DNA from: CAYPGJ01 sp964638515
GTDB lineage: Bacteria > Planctomycetota > Phycisphaerae > Phycisphaerales > UBA1924
DNA length: 64,000 nt
Assembly: GCA_964638515.1 (NCBI GenBank)
Contig: CAZWZL010000011.1
Coordinates: 1 to 64,000, forward strand
Direction: 5' to 3'
The position numbers and the translations under genes are program-made. The notes under the pieces were generated by a model. That model was not told the DNA's origin and searched no databases. It saw only the letters and a program-made list of their open reading frames with translations. Shown piece by piece: positions 40,237 to 47,620 of this stretch; position 1 is the first letter of the stretch, and each line of letters begins with the position of its first letter.

Positions 40237-40396
40237 GCGTGTCGATCATTCCGTTCCCGGTCTCTCCACCTTCAAGGTCTGCTCTCGCCCGAAGGGACCG
40301 CCGCCCCCCGTCGGACGACGCCCACCGCGCCGCTTGGTCTCGTTCGTGTCCCACCCGTCCGTCCTCGCTCGGCCAACCGTTTCCGCCGAGCCGAGC

Positions 40397-40424
40397 AGTG
40401 TACTCGTCTTCCTCTCCCTTTCAA
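40397..40424 (-). promoter_or_regulatory. infA: Putative internal promoter before infA
   Basis: On the minus strand TTGAAA (40419-40424) and TACACT (40397-40402) are separated by 16 bp, inside the 225-bp gap between secY and infA. The gap is AT-richer around 40420-40460. It would let the infA-rplQ genes be transcribed apart from the S10-spc part. Confidence 0.6.
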
Positions 40425-40461
40425 CTACCGCACAACCCAAACACTATCCTAACTTTGTCGT

Positions 40462-41856
40462 TCAAAACGATCTCGGCCCCCTGATCCGAGGCCCGGAGCC
40501 CTCGTCGTTGCTGCTGAGGAAGCCGGCGTAGTTCCGCATGAGCAGGCTCGCCTCGATGCGCTGGATGAGGTCCAAGCCGACCGACACCACGATGAGCAGG
40601 CCCGTCCCGCCCAGGAACGACGCCACGTGCATCGGGACCTCGAGCGACCGCATCACGATCACCGGCGTGATCGCCACAACGCACAGGAACGCGGCGCCGA
40701 CGTACGTGATGCGCTCCATCACCGTCTCGAGATACTCGGCCGTGCGCGGCCCCGGCCGGATGCCCGGGATGAACGACCCGTTGTCGCGGAGCTGCTTCGA
40801 CATCTCCTCCGGATTGAACTGCACGGTGGTCCAGAAATACGAGAAGAAGAAGATCAGCGCGATCTCGCAGATCACGTAGGGGTAGCGCCCCATGATGAAA
40901 TTGTCGGCCAGGAACTGCGCGGCGGACTTGAAGAACCCCGAGCCCATCAGCGTGGCGTTCTGCGCCAGGTACCCGAACGCCGTGGACGGGAAGATCATCA
41001 GCGACGACGCGAAGATCAGCGGCATCACGCCGCCGTGATTCACACGCAGCGGGAGGTACGACCGCGCCCCGCCGAACACGCGCCGGCCCCGGGTGTGCTT
41101 GGCCTGCTGGATCGGGATGCGCCGCTGCGCCACCGTGATGATGATCGCTCCCGCGACGACGAACACGAAGCCGCCGATCAGCAGGAACACGTCCATCCAT
41201 CCCAGCTTGCTGGTCGAGCCGGGGTCGAAATTCGAATAGACCCACATCACGGCGCCGGGGATCTGCGTAAGGATGCCCGCGGTGATGATCAGCGACACAC
41301 CGTTGCCGATGCCGAATCGATCGATCTGCTCGCCCAGCCACATCAGGAACATCGAGCCGGCGGTCATCGACGTGATCGCCATCACCCACCACAGCGGGTT
41401 GCTCGCCCAGTTCGGATAGACGATGCCCTGCGAGCGGATGAACGAGAGCCAGCCCACGGCCTGCACAACGCACAGCCCGATCGTGGCGTAGCGCGTCCAT
41501 TCCTGGATCTTCTGACGCCCCGTCGGCCCCTCGTTCTGGAGCTTCTTGAGCGAGTCCACCGCGGACGTCAGCAGCTGAAAGATGATGGCCGCGGAGATGT
41601 AGGGCATCACGCCCAGGCCGAACACCGTCGACTGCGCGAACGAGCCGCCGGAGAAGATCGACATGAACTGCAGCACACGACCGGCGGCGCCGCCCGAGCC
41701 CACGGCCTGCTGCATCACCTCGGCAAGCTGCGACTGGTCCACGCCCGGGATCGGAATCCAGAACCCGATGCGGTACACGCCCAGCATCGCGAGCGTGAAC
41801 AGGATCTTGTTCCGAAGATCGGGGACTTTGAAAATATTGAGGAAGGCCTGCAGCAT
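40462..41856 (-). CDS. secY: Protein translocase subunit SecY
   Basis: The channel-forming subunit of the Sec translocon in the cytoplasmic membrane. It has 464 residues and ten predicted helices. Family blocks: LRNKILFTLAMLGVYRIGFWIPIPGVD at the N-terminus, FSGGSFAQSTVFGLGVMPYISA (plug/TM2), YLPLRVNHGGVMPLIFASS, RDNGSFIPGIRPGPRTAEYL and a typical last helix (LIVVSVGLDLIQRIEASLL). Adk and map, which often follow secY, are absent. secY is 72 bp downstream of rplO. Confidence 0.98.
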   Translation of the reverse strand: MLQAFLNIFKVPDLRNKILFTLAMLGVYRIGFWIPIPGVDQSQLAEVMQQAVGSGGAAGRVLQFMSIFSGGSFAQSTVFGLGVMPYISAAIIFQLLTSAVDSLKKLQNEGPTGRQKIQEWTRYATIGLCVVQAVGWLSFIRSQGIVYPNWASNPLWWVMAITSMTAGSMFLMWLGEQIDRFGIGNGVSLIITAGILTQIPGAVMWVYSNFDPGSTSKLGWMDVFLLIGGFVFVVAGAIIITVAQRRIPIQQAKHTRGRRVFGGARSYLPLRVNHGGVMPLIFASSLMIFPSTAFGYLAQNATLMGSGFFKSAAQFLADNFIMGRYPYVICEIALIFFFSYFWTTVQFNPEEMSKQLRDNGSFIPGIRPGPRTAEYLETVMERITYVGAAFLCVVAITPVIVMRSLEVPMHVASFLGGTGLLIVVSVGLDLIQRIEASLLMRNYAGFLSSNDEGSGPRIRGPRSF

Positions 41857-41928
41857 GATCGCGCGATGATCTCCGTTCCCTTAGGCCGGCCACGTGAGCG
41901 CAGCGCCTGCGCCCCCGGGCCGTCGGAC

Positions 41929-42534
41929 TTACTCGGCGCCCGAGCCCTCGCCCGCGGCAGCGGCCTTGGGCTTCTTCGTGCGGTTGAGCTTCTTGGTGAG
42001 ATTCTTCGGAGAACGATCGTCGCTGTTGCGATCGACGCCGCGAACCTTGTCACGACGGGTGCCGGTCTCGTTCACCGTGCCGCCGGAGGCGATCACAAGC
42101 TCGCGGGTCTTGGTGGAGACGCGCTCCGCCGTGATCGCGAGCTTCACGCCCAGCTTCGCGCCCTTGCCCGCCTTGGAGAGGTCGGAGAGGACCTTGAGCG
42201 GTCGAGATTCGTCACGGATCAGCCCCGCTTCGATCAAGCGCTGCGCCGTCACCTCTCCGCCCTTGGCGAAGGAGGGGTGCGCGACGATGTCGCCCAGGTT
42301 CACGATCCAGTGCTCGGTCTTGAACGGCGCGTTCGTGAAGCCGCGCTTGGGGATGCGTCGGAAGTACGGCATCTGGCCGCCCTCGAACGACGCCCGACGG
42401 CTGTAGCCCGAACGGGACGCCGCGCCCTTGTGGCCGCGACCCGACGTCTTGCCATGGCCCGACCCGGGACCGCGCCCGAGGCGCTTCCGCGCCTTGTACT
42501 TGCCGACCTTCTCTGTGATCTCGTGAATCATCAT
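41929..42534 (-). CDS. rplO: 50S ribosomal protein L15
   Basis: A late-assembling large-subunit protein. It has 201 residues against about 145 in E. coli. The core is standard: a Gly/Arg/Lys N-terminus (RKRLGRGPGSGHGKTSGRGHKGAASRSG), FEGGQMPYFRRIPKRGF, then the L18e-like part (LGDIVAHPSFAKGGEVTAQRLIEAGLI). About 50 extra C-terminal residues are Arg/Lys/Asn/Asp-rich and end AAAAGEGSGAE. rpmD (L30) usually precedes rplO but is not found in the 84-bp gap after rpsE. Confidence 0.97.
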   Translation of the reverse strand: MMIHEITEKVGKYKARKRLGRGPGSGHGKTSGRGHKGAASRSGYSRRASFEGGQMPYFRRIPKRGFTNAPFKTEHWIVNLGDIVAHPSFAKGGEVTAQRLIEAGLIRDESRPLKVLSDLSKAGKGAKLGVKLAITAERVSTKTRELVIASGGTVNETGTRRDKVRGVDRNSDDRSPKNLTKKLNRTKKPKAAAAGEGSGAE

Positions 42535-42618
42535 GGGCGAAGCCCTCTCAATGCAGATCGTTTCGTCAGTTGCTCATCGCGCCGCACGCAACCCCATCCA
42601 AACGCTTCGGCGCCCCGA

Positions 42619-43344
42619 TCAGGCGGTGTCGCCGCCGCTCGGCGCCGAGGGCGCTGCCGATTCGTCCTCGCCGCCACCACCGGCCGGCCGCCCGCCGCCG
42701 GGCCGACCGCCGCGACCGGGTCCGCCCCGGCGTCCACCGCGCCCGCCCTTCTCATCCTTCTTGGCCACCGTGCTGACCGGCGCCTTCATCGTCTTCTCGC
42801 GAGGCGTGGTCGGCATCAACGCGCGACCCTTCTCCACCTTCACCTCGGCGTCGGACGGGTCGAGCGTCACGCCACGAAGCGAAGCCACCGACTCCCGGGT
42901 GCGAAGCAGGCTCAGCGCTTCCAGCGTCGCCTTGGTCGTGTTCTGCTGATTCGTCGAGCCGAAGCACTTCGTCAGGCAGTCCGTCACGCCCACCAGCTCG
43001 AGCACCGAACGAACGGTGTTGCCCGCCACGACGCCCGTTCCGGGCGCCGCCGGGATCAGCCGAACGATGGCGGCGCCGAAGCGACCGGTCACCTCGTGCG
43101 GGATGGTCCCGCCCAGCAGCACGACGCTCTGCAGACGCTTGCGCGCCTCCTTCTGCGCCTTCTCCACCGCGGCGGGAACCTCACGGGCCTTGCCGTAGCC
43201 GATCGCGACGCGGCCGCGCCGATCGCCCACGACCACGAGCGCGTTGAAGGAGAACCGACGTCCTCCCTTGATCGTCGCGGACGTGCGGAAAACGCCGACC
43301 GTCGTGCTTTCGAGTGAACTGGCTTCGTCCAAGAGCTCAGGCAT
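42619..43344 (-). CDS. rpsE: 30S ribosomal protein S5 with RGG-like tail
   Basis: A decoding-fidelity protein of the 30S body. It has 241 residues; E. coli has 167. The core is standard: TVGVFRTSATIKGGRRFSFNALVVVGD, GYGKAREVPAAVEKAQKEARK, GTGVVAGNTVRSVLELVGV and KCFGSTNQQNTTKAT. The last 55-60 residues are a Gly/Arg/Pro-rich tail (KGGRGGRRGGPGRGGRPGGG) ending in an acidic/Ser stretch. It follows rplR after 37 bp. Confidence 0.96.
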   Translation of the reverse strand: MPELLDEASSLESTTVGVFRTSATIKGGRRFSFNALVVVGDRRGRVAIGYGKAREVPAAVEKAQKEARKRLQSVVLLGGTIPHEVTGRFGAAIVRLIPAAPGTGVVAGNTVRSVLELVGVTDCLTKCFGSTNQQNTTKATLEALSLLRTRESVASLRGVTLDPSDAEVKVEKGRALMPTTPREKTMKAPVSTVAKKDEKGGRGGRRGGPGRGGRPGGGRPAGGGGEDESAAPSAPSGGDTA

Positions 43345-43381
43345 GGTGCGTGTCCGTCAGAGTGCTGCGATGCGGTTGCGT

Positions 43382-43744
43382 TCAGAAGGAAAGACCGCTC
43401 TCCCGGGCGGCATCGGCGAGCGCCTTCACGCGCCCGTGGAATCGAAACCCGCCGCGATCGAACACCACCGTGGTGACGCCCGCGGCCTTGGCCCGCTCGG
43501 CCAGCGCTTTGCCCACCGCCTTGGCGGCCGTGGCGTTCCCCGAAGCGGTGATCCCCAGCTCCGTCTCGCGCGACGACGCCGAGACCAGCGTGTGGCCCGC
43601 GAGGTCGTCGATCACCTGCGCGTAGATGTGGTTGAGCGACTTGTAGACGCTCAGCCGGGGACGAGACGGCGTGCCCTCGATCCGCTTGCGGATGTTGATC
43701 CGCCGGCGGGACCGTCTGACCTGTTTGTCGGAGTTCTTGTTCAT
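43382..43744 (-). CDS. rplR: 50S ribosomal protein L18
   Basis: Binds 5S rRNA in the central protuberance. It has 120 residues, normal. Blocks: basic N-terminus (KQVRRSRRRINIRKRIEGTPSRPRLSVYKS), NHIYAQVIDDLAGHTLVSASS and the C-terminal DRGGFRFHGRVKALADAARESGLSF. The ATG at 43744 was chosen because the family N-terminus begins there; the open frame upstream overlaps rplF. Confidence 0.97.
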   Translation of the reverse strand: MNKNSDKQVRRSRRRINIRKRIEGTPSRPRLSVYKSLNHIYAQVIDDLAGHTLVSASSRETELGITASGNATAAKAVGKALAERAKAAGVTTVVFDRGGFRFHGRVKALADAARESGLSF

Positions 43745-43776
43745 GTGTGCTGTCCGCTGGTGCGTCGCCCTGTGGA

Positions 43777-44322
43777 TCAGGCGCCGAACGCCTTGCCCTG
43801 CTTGCGACGAATGACCTCTTCCTGGTACTTGATGCCCTTGCCGTTGTACGGCTCGGGCTTGCGCTTGGAGCGCACCACGGCCGCAAACTGCCCCACCACC
43901 TGCTTGTCCGGGCCCTTGATCTTCACGAAGTTCTTCTCGACGTTGACCTCGAGCCCGAGCGGGATCGGAACCTTGATGATGTTCGCAAAGCCGATCTTGA
44001 GATCGAGCGTCTTGCCGCCGACCGTGGCCTGCCAGCCCACACCGTTGATCTCGAGCGTCCGCTCGAAGCCCTTGGTGACGCCCACCAGCATGTTGCTGAT
44101 GAGCGCGCGCGTCGTGCCCCAATCGGCCCGCGCCTGACGATTGCCCATCGCCGATTCGGGAATGGTCACGAGCACCGAGCTCCCGTCCACCTGCACGTTG
44201 ACGCCGTTCGCCACGCGCCGTGTGAGCTTCTTGGAGCCGGCTTCGACGGTGACGTCCGCGCCGGCCACCTGGACCTTGGCGTTGGACGGGATCGGGATGG
44301 GCTTCTTGCCGATTCGGGACAT
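43777..44322 (-). CDS. rplF: 50S ribosomal protein L6
   Basis: A 50S protein near the sarcin-ricin loop and factor-binding site. It has 181 residues, normal. It shows the two tandem L6 folds: MSRIGKKPIPIPSNAKVQV with VLVTIPESAMGNRQARADW, then VGWQATVGGKTLDLKIGFANI. The C-terminal RSKRKPEPYNGKGIKYQEEVIRRKQGKAFGA is diagnostic. It is 58 bp after rpsH. Confidence 0.98.
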   Translation of the reverse strand: MSRIGKKPIPIPSNAKVQVAGADVTVEAGSKKLTRRVANGVNVQVDGSSVLVTIPESAMGNRQARADWGTTRALISNMLVGVTKGFERTLEINGVGWQATVGGKTLDLKIGFANIIKVPIPLGLEVNVEKNFVKIKGPDKQVVGQFAAVVRSKRKPEPYNGKGIKYQEEVIRRKQGKAFGA

Positions 44323-44380
44323 GGGGTTCGTAGCTCCTGGCCTTGCGCCGCGTGTGCGGGTCGGGCGGTGTGGATCGTGC

Positions 44381-44779
44381 TTACTCGATGACGCAGAGAA
44401 CTTCGCCGCCGACGCGCTCCTGCCGGCACTTCCGGTCCGACATCACGCCGCGCGACGTCGAGACGATGGCGATGCCCAGCCCCTGCAGCGGCTTGGGCAG
44501 GCTTTCGACGCCGCTGTAGAGGCGGCGTCCGGGCGTGCTCGCGCGACGGACGGACCGCATGAGCGACTCCCCGCCCGGCCCGTACTTGAGCTTGACGCGG
44601 ATGTGCCCCTGCCGCCCGTCGTCGATGACGTCGAAGCCGTCGATGTAGCCCTCGTCACGCATGACCGCCGCGATGCCGCGGCAGACCTTGCTGTTGAGGC
44701 ACTTGACGGTCTTCGCGCGAGTCGTGCTCGCGTTGCGGATTCTCGTCAGCATGTCGGCGATGGGATCTGACACTGCCAT
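44381..44779 (-). CDS. rpsH: 30S ribosomal protein S8
   Basis: Binds helix 21 of 16S rRNA and is a regulator of spc operon translation in E. coli. It has 132 residues. Blocks: MAVSDPIADMLTRIRNAST at the N-terminus, GGESLMRSVRRASTPGRRLY and the closing GLGIAIVSTSRGVMSDRKCRQERVGGEVLCVIE. It follows rpsN after 99 bp. The ATG at 44779 starts the family sequence exactly. Confidence 0.98.
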   Translation of the reverse strand: MAVSDPIADMLTRIRNASTTRAKTVKCLNSKVCRGIAAVMRDEGYIDGFDVIDDGRQGHIRVKLKYGPGGESLMRSVRRASTPGRRLYSGVESLPKPLQGLGIAIVSTSRGVMSDRKCRQERVGGEVLCVIE

Positions 44780-44878
44780 TTGCGGTTCCGTCGTTGCTTC
44801 GTCTCGCGGCGCTCGTCGCCCCGCGTCGTGTGATCGTTTCGTGGCCCGGCGCCGCGTCGCGCGGCCCGGCACTTGTGC

Positions 44879-45064
44879 TTACCAACTGGCCTTACGCATG
44901 CCGGGGATCTTGCCCTCGAGCGCGAGCTTGCGGAGCATGATGCGGCTCACGCGAAACTTGCGGTACACCCCCCGCACCCGCCCCGTGAGCTCGCAACGCG
45001 AGACCCGACGGGTCGAGAACTTCGGGGTCTTCTTGGATTTCGCCATCTGCGCCTTGGTGGTCAT
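44879..45064 (-). CDS. rpsN: 30S ribosomal protein S14, short form lacking most zinc ligands
   Basis: A 30S head protein. It has 61 residues, the length of the short zinc-type S14 (S14Z), and ends with the diagnostic GKIPGMRKASW. Of the four ribbon cysteines only the first remains (Cys24 in SRCELTG); the expected second is Thr27, and the second pair is Ser40 and Met43 (in VSRIMLR). So it is a zinc-free version of the short type. The start overlaps the rplE stop (ATGA, 45061-45064); a second ATG at residue 7 is possible. Confidence 0.95.
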   Translation of the reverse strand: MTTKAQMAKSKKTPKFSTRRVSRCELTGRVRGVYRKFRVSRIMLRKLALEGKIPGMRKASW

Positions 45065-45702
45065 GATTGCCTCGCCTCCTCACGACGGAACGGCATGCCG
45101 AGCGCCTCGAGCGCGAAGCGGCTCTTCTCGGGGTTCGATCGCGAGAACACCAGATTGATGTTCATCCCGTGGGTAAATGTCGCCTTCGCCATGTCGATCT
45201 CGGGGAACACCCCCTGCTCCGTGATGCCCATGGCGTAGTTCCCGTCCTTGTCGAACGCCGTCGTCGACAGGCCGCGGAAGTCCTTGATGCGGGGCGTCGC
45301 CAGGTTCACCAGGCGGTCCAGGAAGTGCCACATCCGGTCCCGACGAAGCGTGACCATCGCGGCCGTGTCCGCGCCCTCGCGCACCTTGAAGTTCGACACG
45401 CTCTTCTTGGCCTTGAGAACCACCGGCTTCTGCCCGCCGACGGCACGCAGCGTCTCGATCACCGTGTCCTTGATCTGCGGCGGGATTTTGTTGCCGTCGA
45501 GGTGCCGCCCCATGTTCACGTTCAGCACGATCTTCTCGAGGCGCGGGAGCGCCATCGGGTTCGAAACGCCGAACTTCTCCGCGAGCGCTGGGCTCACTTC
45601 CTCCCGGTACTTGATCTGCATCCGAGAGGGAGTCCGCGGCCCGGTGTCGGCCGGGGCGTCTCCCTTGCCGCCGCTCTTCTTCTTGCCCGTGTCTTTCGCC
45701 AT
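45061..45702 (-). CDS. rplE: 50S ribosomal protein L5
   Basis: Binds 5S rRNA and contacts the P-site tRNA. It has 213 residues against 179 in E. coli; the difference is mainly a Lys/Gly/Ser-rich N-terminal extension of about 28 residues (MAKDTGKKKSGGKGDAPAD). The core is standard: SNPMALPRLEKIVLNVNMG, GGQKPVVLKAKKSVSNFKVR, MWHFLDRLVNLATPRIKDFRG and YAMGITEQGVFPEIDMAK. rplX ends 3 bp upstream of it and rpsN overlaps its end. Confidence 0.97.
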   Translation of the reverse strand: MAKDTGKKKSGGKGDAPADTGPRTPSRMQIKYREEVSPALAEKFGVSNPMALPRLEKIVLNVNMGRHLDGNKIPPQIKDTVIETLRAVGGQKPVVLKAKKSVSNFKVREGADTAAMVTLRRDRMWHFLDRLVNLATPRIKDFRGLSTTAFDKDGNYAMGITEQGVFPEIDMAKATFTHGMNINLVFSRSNPEKSRFALEALGMPFRREEARQS

Positions 45703-45705
45703 GGA

Positions 45706-46215
45706 TTACGCCTCGCCCTTCCCGCTCTTGCGAGCCGTCGTCTTCTTGACGGCGGGCTTGCTCGCGGTCTTCTTGGCGGTCTTCTTCGCCGTCTTCTTCG
45801 CCGTCTTCTTGGTGGTCTTCTTCGTGCTCTTCGTGGCGCCGCCGGCCGCGGACTTCCCGTCCCGGGCGCCGTGCACCACGCTCAGCTCCTTGCCGCCCCG
45901 GCTCGCGACCCGGACCTTCGATCCGTCCGTCTTCGTGACGAACCGCACGCGGGTCGGCTTGCCGTCAACGACGGGGCTGACGTTGCTCATGTGGAAGGAG
46001 CGATCCAGCGCGACCTGCCCGCCCTGCGGGTTGATCCGGGTCGGCTTGAGCGAACGAAGCCGCTGCTTGCGCTTCGCGCCGTCGTAGACCGACGCGGGGA
46101 ACTGGATCACCACGCGGTCGTGCTTGGTCAGCACCCGCGCGATCTGCCCCACCGCCCCCCGGAAGTTCCCGGAGGTCACCATCACGGTGTCACCCTTGCG
46201 AATGTGGCGCGGCAT
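45706..46215 (-). CDS. rplX: 50S ribosomal protein L24 with histone-like tail
   Basis: An assembly-initiator protein near the tunnel exit. It has 169 residues against about 104. The core has the KOW motif (HIRKGDTVMVTSGNFRGAVG), TRINPQGGQVALDRSFHMSNV and GKPTRVRFV. The last 60 residues are a Lys/Thr/Ala tail with tandem KKTA units followed by SKPAVKKTTARKSGKGEA, like histone H1-type tails. The ATG at 46215 lies 2 bp after the rplN stop. Confidence 0.96.
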   Translation of the reverse strand: MPRHIRKGDTVMVTSGNFRGAVGQIARVLTKHDRVVIQFPASVYDGAKRKQRLRSLKPTRINPQGGQVALDRSFHMSNVSPVVDGKPTRVRFVTKTDGSKVRVASRGGKELSVVHGARDGKSAAGGATKSTKKTTKKTAKKTAKKTAKKTASKPAVKKTTARKSGKGEA

Positions 46216-46217
46216 GG

Positions 46218-46604
46218 TCAGATCACCTCCGAAGCAAGGGACACAATCTTCATGTAGTTCTTGTCGCGCAGCTCGCGGGCCACCGCGCCGAAGATGCGGG
46301 TGCCCTTGGGGTTCCCGTCGTCCTGGATCAGCACCACCGCGTTCTTGTCGAACCGCACGTACGAGCCGTCCGGGCGACGGGTGGGGAACGACGTCCGAAC
46401 CACCACCGCCTTGGCGATGTCTCCCGCCTTCACTTCGCCACCCGGGATCGCCCGCTTGATCGACACGACGACGCGGTCTCCCACGCCCGCCGTGCGACGG
46501 GTGAACCTGCCCCGGGCGGTCGATCCGCCCAGCACGCGGATCACGTACGCCTCCTTGGCGCCCGAGTTGTCCGCGACTTCGCACCTGCATTCCTGCTGAA
46601 TCAT
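46218..46604 (-). CDS. rplN: 50S ribosomal protein L14
   Basis: A 50S interface protein that forms bridges with 16S rRNA and binds RsfS. It has 128 residues (122 in E. coli). Blocks: MIQQECRCEVADNSGAKEAY, GDRVVVSIKRAIPGGEVKAGD, YVRFDKNAVVLIQDDGNPKG and TRIFGAVARELRDKNYMKIVSLASEVI. It follows rpsQ after 51 bp. Confidence 0.98.
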   Translation of the reverse strand: MIQQECRCEVADNSGAKEAYVIRVLGGSTARGRFTRRTAGVGDRVVVSIKRAIPGGEVKAGDIAKAVVVRTSFPTRRPDGSYVRFDKNAVVLIQDDGNPKGTRIFGAVARELRDKNYMKIVSLASEVI

Positions 46605-46655
46605 GGCTCGATCACCCGTTCCTCAAGTGGGCGGCTCAGGGCCCGCCCGACGCTC

Positions 46656-46925
46656 TCACACCGACGCTTTTTCCACCACGCGCACCACGCGCCAATGCTT
46701 CGTCCGGCTCACCGGCGAGCACCGCTCGATCTCCACACGGTCGCCGGCGCGGGACGCGTTGCCCTCGTCGTGCACGTGCAGCACCGACCGCTTGCGCAGG
46801 TACTTGCCGTACTTGGCATGCTTCTGCTGAAACTCGATCTCCACGCGGCGCGACTTCTCGCACTTGTCGGAGGTCACCACGCCCACCTTCGTCGGCTGGC
46901 CCTTGTCCGTCTTGTTCTGGCTCAT
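46656..46925 (-). CDS. rpsQ: 30S ribosomal protein S17
   Basis: A primary 16S rRNA-binding OB-fold protein. It has 89 residues, normal. Blocks: KVGVVTSDKCEKSRRVEIEF, HAKYGKYLRKRSVLHVHDEG and the signature GDRVEIERCSPVSRTKHWRVV. The start overlaps the rpmC stop by ATGA (46922-46925), so the two are coupled. Confidence 0.97.
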   Translation of the reverse strand: MSQNKTDKGQPTKVGVVTSDKCEKSRRVEIEFQQKHAKYGKYLRKRSVLHVHDEGNASRAGDRVEIERCSPVSRTKHWRVVRVVEKASV

Positions 46926-47152
46926 GCCGCCACCTCTTGCTTCTTCGCGTTCCGAGCGCTCTGCTCCGTCAGCAGACGGGCGATCGACCGACGCGTCACC
47001 TTGAACTCCGAAGGATTCTCGAGCTTCTCCGTCACCGCCTGCGTCCGCAGATCCGCCAGACGCCGGCGCAGACGGTCCACTTCCTGGACGAGCTCCGCGT
47101 CCTTCATCTTGTGGATCTCAGCCACGGCTTCGGATGTCTTCTTCTTCGCCAT
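46922..47152 (-). CDS. rpmC: 50S ribosomal protein L29
   Basis: A tunnel-exit protein that helps dock trigger factor and SRP. It has 76 residues, slightly longer than usual (63). Two-helix core: EIHKMKDAELVQEVDRLRRR and LRTQAVTEKLENPSEFKVTRRSIARLLTEQS, ending with a short basic tail. It is 16 bp after rplP and overlaps rpsQ. Confidence 0.95.
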   Translation of the reverse strand: MAKKKTSEAVAEIHKMKDAELVQEVDRLRRRLADLRTQAVTEKLENPSEFKVTRRSIARLLTEQSARNAKKQEVAA

Positions 47153-47168
47153 CGATCCCGCCTCGTCC

Positions 47169-47588
47169 TTACACGCTCACCCGACGACCCACGAACCGGC
47201 AACGCACCGGCATCTTCATCGCCACACGCACCAACGCGCGCTTCGCGATGTCCGGCGACACGCCGCCAATCTCGTACAACATCGTGCCGGGCTTCACGCG
47301 CGCAGCCCAGTACTCCACGTCAGCCTTGCCCTTGCCCATCCGCGTCTCGAGCGGCTTCTTCGAGATCGGCTTGTCCGGGAACACCCGGATGTACAGCTGG
47401 CCCTCGCGCTTCAGAAAGTGCTGGGCCGCGATACGACCCGCCTCGATCTGCCGCCCGCTCAGCCAGCAACCGTCCAGCGCCTGCAGCCCGTAATCGCCGA
47501 ACGCGACGTAGTTGCCCTTCGTCGCCTTGCGATCGCGGACGCCCCGGTGCTCCTTGCGGAACTTGACTCGCTTTGGAAGTAGCGCCAT
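47169..47588 (-). CDS. rplP: 50S ribosomal protein L16
   Basis: A 50S protein at the A-site tRNA elbow. It has 139 residues, normal. Blocks: MALLPKRVKFRKEHRGVRDR, YVAFGDYGLQALDGCWLSGRQIEAGR, IRVFPDKPISKKPLETRMGKGK and PGTMLYEIGGVSPDIAKRAL. It follows rpsC after 32 bp. Confidence 0.98.
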   Translation of the reverse strand: MALLPKRVKFRKEHRGVRDRKATKGNYVAFGDYGLQALDGCWLSGRQIEAGRIAAQHFLKREGQLYIRVFPDKPISKKPLETRMGKGKADVEYWAARVKPGTMLYEIGGVSPDIAKRALVRVAMKMPVRCRFVGRRVSV

Positions 47589-47620
47589 CTGCTCAATCCC
47601 TTAAAGAATCTCGGTTCCGC

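Noticed and set aside
40627..43317. 896-codon open frame on plus over secY, rplO and rpsE
   Set aside because: It spans three certain genes on minus and encodes Arg/His/Asp-rich nonsense.
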